Source: an uncultured Eubacteriales bacterium
GTDB taxonomy: Bacteria; Bacillota; Clostridia; Oscillospirales; Butyricicoccaceae
NCBI GenBank assembly: GCA_934630445.1
Contig: CAKTWY010000091.1
Location: 1-9,995, forward strand
Reading direction: 5' to 3'
DNA length: 9,995 bases
Every line of letters starts with the position of its first letter. Position 1 is the stretch's first letter. This document shows positions 1-5,950 of this stretch, piece after piece. The notes beneath the pieces are model-generated. The model worked only from the letters and a program-made list of their open reading frames with translations. It was not told the origin of the DNA and searched no databases. The translations under genes were made by a program, and so were the position numbers.

Positions 1-851
1 CCTCTGCGGAACACCTCTGTCAGGAACATCTCGCAAAGCGTCGTCGGCAGCTGGTAGATCAGGCGGCCGATGCCGAGATTTTCGAAGCTGATAATGGTCT
101 TTTCCGTATCAAAGACATGTCCGACCTCGATGGCGACCTGCGCCTCTTTAAACGCGCGGGCAATGTCCTTGAGCTGGCCGGCCACCGCGCCGATGCCGAC
201 GATGACGCGCAGCATCAGCTCCGTGGAGAGCGTATCCTCAATGCTCTTGGCGATCTTCGTCAGCTCCTTGACATCCGCGGTGGGCTTGACCTCTTTGACA
301 AGGACGATATCCGTCTCGTTGATGTTGACGACAAAATCCTTCTGCCTGTCGGGGAAAAGGCTCGTGAGCACATCCACGGCGGCGATCTCTGCCTTCTCCA
401 CCTGGCGGATCAGGAACACCGCGCGGGTGACGTCGCTGCCGAAATGCAGCTCGCGCGACTTGATGTAGATGTCGCCCGGGAGGATATTGTCGAGGATAAT
501 GTTCTTGATAAAGGTCGTTTTGTCGTGCTTTTCATCGTAAAACGACTTGACGCTGTTGATCGATACCGCCGCGAGCCCGCAGATGCTCTTTGCAAGCTCG
601 TCCTCGCCATGGACGAAGACCGCGTACTCAAAACGCGAGCTGCGCCCGGCAAGGGGTTTGTATGTCATGCCGCCGACACGTACCATATCGTTGGTATACG
701 CAAGTTCGCTCGCCGCGTCCTCGCGCATCTCGCCGATGCGCGGAAGCTCCGTGCATGCAACGATGGCGCCGGTCGAATCGATCACGCCCATGGTGCGGTC
801 AACTGAGTCTTTCATCTGCAGAATGATGCCCTGAAAAAGACGTGCAGCCAT
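1..851 (-). CDS. CdaR/PucR-type transcriptional regulator (C-terminus outside window)
   Basis: The minus-strand frame is open from ATG at 851 down to the window edge, giving 283 codons without a stop. The first ~105 residues look like a diverged diacid-recognition (PAS-like) sensor: VIDSTGAIVACTELPRIGE at 23-41 parallels the IMDxxGxIIASGDPxRIG stretch of CdaR sensors. Residues ~140-250 match the GGDEF-like middle domain of CdaR/PucR regulators, with LRVIVGIGAVAGQLKDI (214-230) and SFENLGIGRLIYQLP (255-269) typical of that family. The family's C-terminal helix-turn-helix, expected ~70-100 residues further on, lies beyond the window. The start is supported by an AAAGGA site 10 nt upstream and a promoter behind it. 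Family members respond to small organic ligands such as sugar diacids; here the ligand is unknown. Divergent transcription from the sugar-enzyme gene at 1246 suggests local control of the catabolic genes (inference). Confidence 0.85.
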   Translation of the reverse strand, partial: MAARLFQGIILQMKDSVDRTMGVIDSTGAIVACTELPRIGEMREDAASELAYTNDMVRVGGMTYKPLAGRSSRFEYAVFVHGEDELAKSICGLAAVSINSVKSFYDEKHDKTTFIKNIILDNILPGDIYIKSRELHFGSDVTRAVFLIRQVEKAEIAAVDVLTSLFPDRQKDFVVNINETDIVLVKEVKPTADVKELTKIAKSIEDTLSTELMLRVIVGIGAVAGQLKDIARAFKEAQVAIEVGHVFDTEKTIISFENLGIGRLIYQLPTTLCEMFLTEVFRR

Positions 852-895
852 ATTGTTATCATCCTTTACTGTATATTTAAAGCACTGTTGATTTT

Positions 896-924
896 ATCTT
901 ACAGCCTGAATCGACTTTTTTCAA
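896..924 (-). promoter_or_regulatory. Promoter of the CdaR-type regulator gene
   Basis: On the minus strand, TTGAAA (919-924) is followed by exactly 17 bp and then TAAGAT (896-901), a good sigma-A match. Transcription would start near 889, giving a leader of roughly 38 nt before the ATG at 851. Confidence 0.65.
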
Positions 925-1117
925 GTATAAATTGTTCATTCTTCGTCATTTGTTACAAAAAAGATACAATCACTCCGTCCGGGCAGCTGTTTTTGTGGAA
1001 CATGCGCGCCGGCGCGGCTGTGTGCAACCTGCCCAATGTACGCCCGTCTTTTTTGTAAGATGTTGAAAGCCGTCCGCCCGAGAGCAAAATTTTTATAGAT
1101 TATGTACAATCTTTCCA

Positions 1118-1146
1118 TTGACCCGTTTTATTACAAACCTTATAAT
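1118..1146 (+). promoter_or_regulatory. Promoter of the Gfo/Idh/MocA gene
   Basis: TTGACC (1118-1123), a 17-bp spacer and a consensus TATAAT (1141-1146) form a near-ideal sigma-A promoter. The expected start is near 1153, leaving a leader of about 93 nt before ATG 1246. Such a strong core promoter on a catabolic gene would normally need repression; see the inverted repeat on top of it. Confidence 0.8.
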
Positions 1147-1150
1147 AAAA
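1126..1150. repeat. Perfect inverted repeat over the -10 box (candidate operator)
   Basis: TTTTATTA (1126-1133) and TAATAAAA (1143-1150) are perfect 8-bp inverted arms separated by 9 bp. The right arm covers most of the -10 hexamer (1141-1146). The placement fits a repressor operator; the arms are AT-only, so chance contributes, and the cognate regulator is unknown. Confidence 0.45.
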
Positions 1151-1191
1151 TCGAAGATAAACGCGGGGGCCTCTCTCCGCGAATTCGGCAT

Positions 1192-1211
1192 GCCGCTCGC
1201 CGTAAAGCGGC
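1192..1211 (+). repeat. Small hairpin in the 5' leader of the oxidoreductase gene
   Basis: GCCGCT (1192-1197) and AGCGGC (1206-1211) can form a 6-bp GC-rich stem with an 8-nt loop, about 35 nt ahead of the start codon. There is no U-run, so it is not a terminator. No known riboswitch consensus was recognised. Confidence 0.3.
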
Positions 1212-1245
1212 GCCCTCGCTTTGTCGAGTGGAAGAAAGGGTAAGC

Positions 1246-2313
1246 ATGATTCGTGCAGGCTTTATCGGTCTTGGCACCATCGCGCAGCTCAATCACCTGC
1301 CGGTGCTGCAGTCGCTCCGCGACATGTATCAGATCACCGCGGTCAACGACCTCTCCCCCGCGCTCACCGCTGAGATCGCAAAGATGTACAGCGCCAAAGC
1401 CTATTCCTCGCCGGAAGAGCTCGTCAAGGCCGACGACGTCGACCTCGTCTTTGTTCTTTCGCCGGACCAGTATCATCATGACATCGCCAAGCTCGCCATC
1501 GAGGCGGACAAGCACGTCTTCATCGAGAAGCCGGTCGTTCTCGACCCGGCGGAGCTGGAAGACCTGATGGAGCTTGAGAAAAAGCATCCCAACAAGGTCC
1601 ATATGGTCGGTTATATGCGCCGCTTCTCGCAGGGCTTCCTCCAGTGCAAGAAGATGCTTGAAGAGGACGACCGCCCGATCAAATATATGCGTTTCCGCGA
1701 TATCATCCTCGAGGGCGGATACTTTATCGGCCAGACGAAGAAGCCGCTGCGCTTCAACGACATTCCGCCGGAGAAGCTGGCAGAGAGCAAAAAGCGCCGC
1801 TATGACCAGATCTCGGCCGCGATCGGCGCGGACTGCACCGCGCAGCAGCGCCTGACGTACCCGATGTTCACAGGCCTTGGCTGCCACACCCTTGCGGCTG
1901 TGCGCGAGCTCGTCGGCTACACGCCGAAGGTCCTGAACGTCACCGTCGACGGCGAGCATGCCATCGTCACCTTCCAGTTCAAGGGCTTCATCGGCGTTTA
2001 CGAAGTCGTCAACGATCAGGATATCGTACAGTTTGACGCGGCTATCGAGATCTATCAGGGCGACCGCCGCATGAAGATCAAGCACGAAACGCCGTATCTG
2101 CGCTATCAGCCGGGCGTGTTCGAAGTGGCGGAAGCGACGAAGGACGACTGCAAGTTCACCACCTACGGGCCGGACTATCACGATTCCTTTGAGAACGAAG
2201 TGCGTTACCTGTACGACTGCATCACCGAGGGCAAGAAGCCCAAGACTTCCTTCGCCGACTCGATGGAAGACCTCAGGATGTATCAGGACATCGTCTCCAA
2301 GATCAACCAGTAA
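1246..2313 (+). CDS. Gfo/Idh/MocA-family NAD(P)-dependent sugar oxidoreductase
   Basis: This 355-residue protein has the two-domain plan of the Gfo/Idh/MocA family (glucose-fructose oxidoreductase, inositol dehydrogenase). The N-terminal Rossmann fold carries the dinucleotide loop GFIGLGTIAQ (5-14), NDLS at the end of the second strand (34-37) and the family EKP motif (94-96) in HVFIEKPVV. The C-terminal substrate domain follows from ~125, with YMRRFSQ (123-129) and GLGCHTLAAVREL (210-222), whose histidine sits where family members usually have a catalytic His. Such enzymes oxidise or epimerise sugars, sugar acids or polyols in the cytoplasm; the substrate cannot be read. The frame extends upstream to an ATG at 1102, but that would include the -10 region and leader. 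ATG 1246 has a GAAAGGG site 5 nt upstream and starts right at the Rossmann strand, so it was chosen. The gene forms its own transcription unit. Confidence 0.9.
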   Translation: MIRAGFIGLGTIAQLNHLPVLQSLRDMYQITAVNDLSPALTAEIAKMYSAKAYSSPEELVKADDVDLVFVLSPDQYHHDIAKLAIEADKHVFIEKPVVLDPAELEDLMELEKKHPNKVHMVGYMRRFSQGFLQCKKMLEEDDRPIKYMRFRDIILEGGYFIGQTKKPLRFNDIPPEKLAESKKRRYDQISAAIGADCTAQQRLTYPMFTGLGCHTLAAVRELVGYTPKVLNVTVDGEHAIVTFQFKGFIGVYEVVNDQDIVQFDAAIEIYQGDRRMKIKHETPYLRYQPGVFEVAEATKDDCKFTTYGPDYHDSFENEVRYLYDCITEGKKPKTSFADSMEDLRMYQDIVSKINQ

Positions 2314-2325
2314 TTGCTTTTTCAG

Positions 2326-2361
2326 AACCGGCCCAGAACGGTTGTTCCGGGCCGGTTTTTT
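2326..2361 (+). terminator. Rho-independent terminator of the oxidoreductase gene
   Basis: AACCGGCCC (2326-2334) pairs perfectly with GGGCCGGTT (2349-2357). Past one mismatch, the stem continues with GAAC/GTTC around a GGTT loop, and the hairpin runs into six T (2356-2361). It begins 13 nt after the stop codon. Confidence 0.92.
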
Positions 2362-2431
2362 GCCGCGAACAGGCAGGAGACGCTCCGCCGTGCGCGCAGT
2401 GTAAAAACTTGCGGGAAATGGCCGGAAGGGC

Positions 2432-2460
2432 TTGCTTTTTTTCGCATGATCTATTATTAT
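2432..2460 (+). promoter_or_regulatory. Promoter of the SIS-domain gene
   Basis: TTGCTT (2432-2437), 17 bp, TATTAT (2455-2460). The 50 bp downstream are very AT-rich and offer secondary -10-like hexamers (for example near 2484-2489), so the exact start is uncertain. Together with the upstream terminator it indicates independent transcription of the next gene. Confidence 0.55.
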
Positions 2461-2519
2461 ATTGATTGTACTAATTTTTATATTAATAGCTGTAACATAT
2501 TTGAGACGGAGGCATAAAA

Positions 2520-3593
2520 ATGAGCGAACTCATGCAGAGCTATATCAACTCCCAGGGCGAAATTATGAAGGGCATCCTCGACCAGCGCGAGGACCTTGCG
2601 CGCGAATTTGTCGCGCTGTACAAGGATCAGCCCATCGACCGCGTGTTCCTGTTCGGGTCGGGCAGTTCCTGGCACGCATCCGTGATGGCGCAGCCGGTCA
2701 TCGAAAAGGCGCTCGGCGTCGAAGTGACCTGCTCGGTGCCCACACGCATGCAGGACCTCTCCCTGATATGCGAAAAAGCGCCGCTGTTTATCGGCACGTC
2801 GCAGGGCGGGAAGAGCTTCTCCACGCTCAACAAGGTAAAAGAGCTTGTCGCGGCAGGGCATAAGGTGACCGCCATCACGCAGGAGGACAGCACCCCTACC
2901 GCGCAGGCGGCGAGCCTGTCGGTCTCGCTGCGCATCGGCGAGGAAAAGGTCGGCGCCAAGACGAAGGGCGTGTCCGGCTCGGCACTGACGCTGATGCTCC
3001 TCGCGCTCGAGCTCGGCCGCGCGAAGGGCACCGTCTGCCAGAATTATTACGACAAGACCATCGCGGACCTCTATACCGCGGCGTCGCACGTGGCGGAAAA
3101 CGCCAGGCGCTGCATCAAATGGGTGGCGGACAACGCCGCGGAGATGGCCCCGTCCGAGCACATCCTCGTACTCGCGGAGAAGTGCGATTACGGCGCAGCG
3201 CTCGAGGGCGCGCTGAAAATGCTCGAGACGATCTGGCGCCCGTGCGTATGCTATGAATTTGAAGAATACCTGCACGGCGTGGCGAATATGCTGTGCGAAA
3301 AGACGTATATGCTCTACATGCTGCCGGACGGCGCGGCGCGCGAGCGCTTTGAGCGCCTGGCGCGCTATGCCGAGGGGAAGGGCGCTAAGTGCTACCTCAT
3401 CTCCCGCGGCGAGCCGGTCGAGGGCGCGCGCAACGTCAATCTCCTCTCGAGCGGGAACGCTGAGCTTTCGTGCTTCGAGTTCCTCGTGCCGGTGCAGACC
3501 ATCAGCGCCAAGCTCTCGGAGTTCTGCGGGTTTGACATCGACAAGCCGAGATACCCCGACTTCCATCCGACGATGGCGACAAAGCTGATGTAA
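2520..3593 (+). CDS. Double-SIS-domain sugar-phosphate isomerase / deaminase / deglycase-like protein
   Basis: The 357-residue protein has two sugar-isomerase (SIS) folds and lacks the glutaminase domain of GlmS. SIS 1 shows RVFLFGSGSSWHAS (41-54) and GTSQGGKSFSTL (92-103), the serine-rich phosphate-binding loops of this fold. SIS 2 shows EGALKMLE (229-236) and EFEEYLHG (246-253), matching the GALKLKE...E..HG pattern of GlmS, AgaS and FrlB/GfrF relatives. The ending GFDIDKPRYPDFHP (337-350) resembles the DxPR tail of GlmS-type isomerases. Known relatives isomerise or deaminate aminosugar phosphates, or cleave glycated-amine 6-phosphates. Beside a BadF-type kinase and a Gfo/Idh enzyme, action on a phosphorylated aminosugar or Amadori compound is a reasonable inference; the exact substrate is unknown. 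The start has a GGAGG site 7 nt upstream. Cytoplasmic, no signal peptide. Confidence 0.85.
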   Translation: MSELMQSYINSQGEIMKGILDQREDLAREFVALYKDQPIDRVFLFGSGSSWHASVMAQPVIEKALGVEVTCSVPTRMQDLSLICEKAPLFIGTSQGGKSFSTLNKVKELVAAGHKVTAITQEDSTPTAQAASLSVSLRIGEEKVGAKTKGVSGSALTLMLLALELGRAKGTVCQNYYDKTIADLYTAASHVAENARRCIKWVADNAAEMAPSEHILVLAEKCDYGAALEGALKMLETIWRPCVCYEFEEYLHGVANMLCEKTYMLYMLPDGAARERFERLARYAEGKGAKCYLISRGEPVEGARNVNLLSSGNAELSCFEFLVPVQTISAKLSEFCGFDIDKPRYPDFHPTMATKLM

Positions 3594-3608
3594 CAAAAAG
3601 CGGCGATA

Positions 3609-3638
3609 CAGGGGCCGGGCGACCGGCCCCTGTTTTCT
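3609..3638 (+). terminator. Rho-independent terminator of the SIS-domain gene
   Basis: CAGGGGCCGG (3609-3618) pairs perfectly with CCGGCCCCTG (3623-3632) around a GCGA (GNRA-type) tetraloop, followed by TTTTCT. It lies 15 nt after the stop codon. Confidence 0.92.
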
Positions 3639-3667
3639 CATCCACGTCCGGAAGCGCGAGGCTTTGG

Positions 3668-3698
3668 GTAAGTATGTGTTAGAAAAATGCATACTTGC
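3668..3698. repeat. Inverted repeat overlapping the -35 box of the transport operon (candidate operator)
   Basis: AAGTATG (3670-3676) and CATACTT (3690-3696) are perfect inverted arms; one G-T pair and one G-C pair extend them to 9 positions on each side (3668-3676, 3690-3698). The 13-bp centre is AT-rich. The right arm overlaps the -35 hexamer at 3695-3700, a typical repressor or activator position. No terminator-like U-run follows. Confidence 0.5.
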
Positions 3699-3723
3699 CG
3701 GCCGCTCCGGATGGGCGTATGAT
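3695..3723 (+). promoter_or_regulatory. Promoter of the MFS-AEC-kinase operon
   Basis: TTGCCG (3695-3700), 17 bp, TATGAT (3718-3723). Transcription would begin near 3730, with a ~60-nt leader before ATG 3792. A second short inverted repeat, GTTTT (3733-3737) with AAAAC (3743-3747), lies just after the expected start. Confidence 0.55.
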
Positions 3724-3791
3724 TGGTTTGCAGTTTTGCGTGAAAACAGTCCGCGCCAACGGCAATATTTTTACAGAAGGTCGGTGACCAT

Positions 3792-4982
3792 ATGCTTTCG
3801 AAACGGCGCGCCAACATCCTGGTGCTCCTTGTTCAGTCCATCTTTACCGCGATGAGCGGCATTGCCCTTGCATATCTTGCTCCGGTGATGCAGCGCTTCG
3901 GCTACGATTCGCTCCAGATCGGAGCCACGATGACGGCGGCCTCTCTGGCGGCGTTTGTCGCGCAGCCTGTATGGGGATACCTGAACGACAAGTTCTCCTG
4001 CTCCAAGCAGATCATTCTCGCCAGCTGCGGCGTGTCCTGCGCGCTTTTCTACGCGCTTGTGCACTCGGGCGGGCAGAGGCTCGTCGTGACGGCATGCATC
4101 ATGGGCATCTATGCGACGATCTTCTGCATGATGGGCTTCATCGACTCGTGGGTGTCAAAGCTCATGGCAGGCGGCCTGGCGATCAATTACGGCGCGACGC
4201 GCTCGGGCGGCTCGGTCTCTTACGCGGTGACAGTGGCCATATTCGGCGTGGTGGTTGAACGCTTCGGCTACACGCCGGCGCCGGTCGTGCTGATCGTGAT
4301 GTTCGTTTTCCTCTGTGCGGTGGTGCTCATGCTGCCAAACCCGCCCCGGGTGGAGGTGCGCCGCGCCGTCACGCTGCGCGAGGGCGTCCTTTCACTGGCG
4401 GCCAACCGCGTCTACCTGATCTTTATCGGCGCATACTTTCTCAACACGATCTCCAGCTGCGCGACGGACAGCTTCTTTTCCGTTCTCGTCGCGGAGATGG
4501 GCGGGTCGGAGAGCGTGGTGGGCGCAGGGCTGTTCATCATGGCGATCACGGAAGTGCCGATCATGGTCTTCTACAACCGCTTTAAGCGCCGCATGGGCTG
4601 GAGCGCGTCGCGCTTTATTGCGCTTTCAATGATCTTCTACGGTCTGAAGGGCCTGGGCATGGGCCTTGCGCCGACCTACGGATGGGTATTCGCATCCATC
4701 GCGCTGCACGGGCTGTCATTCGCGCTGTTTCTGCCGGCGAGCATCGACTTTATGCTCGAAACCGTGGAGGAAAAATATCTCTCGACAGCGCAGCTTTTGG
4801 CATGGGCGGTGGGGTCAAGTCTCGGCTCCATGGCCGGGAATTCCATCGACGGGGCGATCGCAAAAGCATACGGCGCCAAGCACATGATGATTGCGGTGAG
4901 CGTGTGTTCGTTTGTCGCAGCGGCGATCATCTTCCTCTCAAACCGCCGCACGGCGCGCGCAAAGGGGAGCGCCGATGTTTGA
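3792..4982 (+). CDS. MFS sugar transporter, LacY / nucleoside-permease-like
   Basis: A 396-residue hydrophobic protein of the usual MFS length, with about 12 predicted membrane segments. Features seen: a first helix from ~8 to 30, the motif-A loop QPVWGYLNDKF (58-68) between helices 2 and 3, an acidic residue in MMGFIDSW (113-120), and YGATRSGGSVSYAV (133-146). The last resembles the FGKARxFGxxGWAL stretch of LacY-type proton symporters. A loop around 195-205 separates the two six-helix halves. By family it would import a sugar, glycoside or nucleoside with protons across the cytoplasmic membrane. It is first in a three-gene operon; its stop overlaps the start of the AEC gene by 8 nt. The start is ATG 3792 with AGAAGG 11 nt upstream, a rather long spacing. 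The substrate is not recognisable. Confidence 0.85.
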   Translation: MLSKRRANILVLLVQSIFTAMSGIALAYLAPVMQRFGYDSLQIGATMTAASLAAFVAQPVWGYLNDKFSCSKQIILASCGVSCALFYALVHSGGQRLVVTACIMGIYATIFCMMGFIDSWVSKLMAGGLAINYGATRSGGSVSYAVTVAIFGVVVERFGYTPAPVVLIVMFVFLCAVVLMLPNPPRVEVRRAVTLREGVLSLAANRVYLIFIGAYFLNTISSCATDSFFSVLVAEMGGSESVVGAGLFIMAITEVPIMVFYNRFKRRMGWSASRFIALSMIFYGLKGLGMGLAPTYGWVFASIALHGLSFALFLPASIDFMLETVEEKYLSTAQLLAWAVGSSLGSMAGNSIDGAIAKAYGAKHMMIAVSVCSFVAAAIIFLSNRRTARAKGSADV

Positions 4983-5904
4983 GGTCGTCTTTTCCCAGCT
5001 GGCCGTCATCTTCCTGATGGGCGGCGCGGGCTTTGCCGCGCGGCGCGCGGGGATTATCGACGCGCGCGTGCAGAAGGGCCTTTCCGACGTGGTCATGTAT
5101 ATCGCGCTGCCGTGCGCGATCTTAAACTGCAGCGGGATGGACCTGAGCCAGGGCGCGCGGGATATCCTCTGCGTGTGCCTGTTCGCGCTGGGCTTTTTTC
5201 TCCTCATTCTGCCGGCAACGCGGCTTTTGTTCCGCTATTCGGGGCTGCCGGACGCGCGCCAGCGCGTGGCGGTCAACCTTGTGTCGTTTGCAAACGTGGG
5301 CTTTCTCGGCTATCCGGTGGTGTCGATTTTCCTGGGCAGCCGGGGCATCTTCCTGGCGGTATTTTTCAACGCCATCTACAATCTCTTTTTCTTTACTTAC
5401 GGGATCGGGCTTCTGTCCGGCGAGCGGGTGCGCAGCGTCAAAGATGTGCTGACAAAGGACTTCAGCCTGCCGGCGACGCTGGTGATGCTTGTCATCCTCT
5501 TTTTCAACATCCCGCTCCCGTCCTTTTACACGCAGTTCATGTCGCTCTTCGGTGGGATGTGCACGCCGCTGTGCATGCTCATCGTGGGCAGCATGCTGGC
5601 GACGATGCGCTTCGGCGACGTTTTTAAAAGCAGAACGCTGTATTTTACCAGCTTCTTAAAGCTTGTGCTCATTCCCGCGCTGGTGCTGGCCAGCGTACAC
5701 GCGCTCGGCTTTTCCCGCGACGCGGCGGTGACGGTGTTCATCATGTGCGCCATGCCCAGCGCCGTCGTGACGGCGATCTTTTCCGAGCGGTACGGCACAG
5801 ACGTGGGCTTTGCCTCGGCGGGCGTGGTGCACTCGACATTCTTTTTCACGGTGACGATCGTGCTCGCAGCGGTGGCGATCGGCGTTCTATACCCGGCGGT
5901 ATAG
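4975..5904 (+). CDS. AEC (auxin efflux carrier) family permease
   Basis: A 309-residue membrane protein of the AEC family (typically ~300-320 residues, ~10 helices). It carries the N-terminal pattern FLMGGAGFAARRAGIID (13-29), IALPCAIL (43-50) with the family's conserved proline, SFANVGFLGYPV (104-115) corresponding to the F.N.GF.G.P signature, and FNAIYNLFFFTYG (131-143). Bacterial AEC members move small organic anions or dicarboxylates (for example malate permeases). The frame is open upstream to 4912, but ATG 4975 has AAAGGGGAG just ahead, begins directly at the first helix, and overlaps the MFS gene by 8 nt, implying translational coupling. Pairing with an MFS importer could mean uptake of one compound and export or exchange of a product (inference). 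Confidence 0.88.
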   Translation: MFEVVFSQLAVIFLMGGAGFAARRAGIIDARVQKGLSDVVMYIALPCAILNCSGMDLSQGARDILCVCLFALGFFLLILPATRLLFRYSGLPDARQRVAVNLVSFANVGFLGYPVVSIFLGSRGIFLAVFFNAIYNLFFFTYGIGLLSGERVRSVKDVLTKDFSLPATLVMLVILFFNIPLPSFYTQFMSLFGGMCTPLCMLIVGSMLATMRFGDVFKSRTLYFTSFLKLVLIPALVLASVHALGFSRDAAVTVFIMCAMPSAVVTAIFSERYGTDVGFASAGVVHSTFFFTVTIVLAAVAIGVLYPAV

Positions 5905-5950
5905 GCGCGTCCGTGGATTTTGAAATCTGACGACAGAAAGGAACTGAAGC

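Larger units (their letters stand above)
852..1245. other. Divergent intergenic region between regulator and oxidoreductase
   Basis: This 394-bp gap has no convincing gene. It holds the minus-strand promoter at 896-924, the plus-strand promoter at 1118-1146 and a 12-bp perfect palindrome CGCGCCGGCGCG at 1005-1016. It also holds an inverted repeat on the plus-strand -10 box (1126-1150) and a small hairpin in the plus-strand leader (1192-1211). Composition shifts from AT-rich (852-970, 1040-1160) to GC-rich around the palindrome. Short open frames here lack Shine-Dalgarno sites. Confidence 0.7.

Noticed and set aside
117..806. A 229-codon plus-strand open frame
   Set aside because: It lies antisense to the CdaR-type regulator, whose translation shows clear family motifs. 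Long antisense frames are common in GC-rich coding DNA, and this one has no recognisable domain.
896..930. A shared operator ATACTTG on the -35 boxes of the regulator and transport promoters
   Set aside because: Both promoters contain ATACTTG, but the regulator promoter lacks the partner arm at the same spacing, so chance similarity around TTG is more likely.
1102..1245. An upstream in-frame extension of the oxidoreductase (48 extra residues)
   Set aside because: The extension would begin before the promoter -35 box, has no ribosome site, and precedes the Rossmann strand that normally starts these proteins.
1093..2181. A 362-codon minus-strand open frame
   Set aside because: It is the antisense shadow of the Gfo/Idh/MocA gene, with no family signature and no promoter or ribosome site.
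2478..3692. A 404-codon minus-strand open frame
   Set aside because: It is antisense to the SIS gene, spans its promoter-proximal leader and its terminator, and is rich in Arg, His and Leu without any domain pattern.
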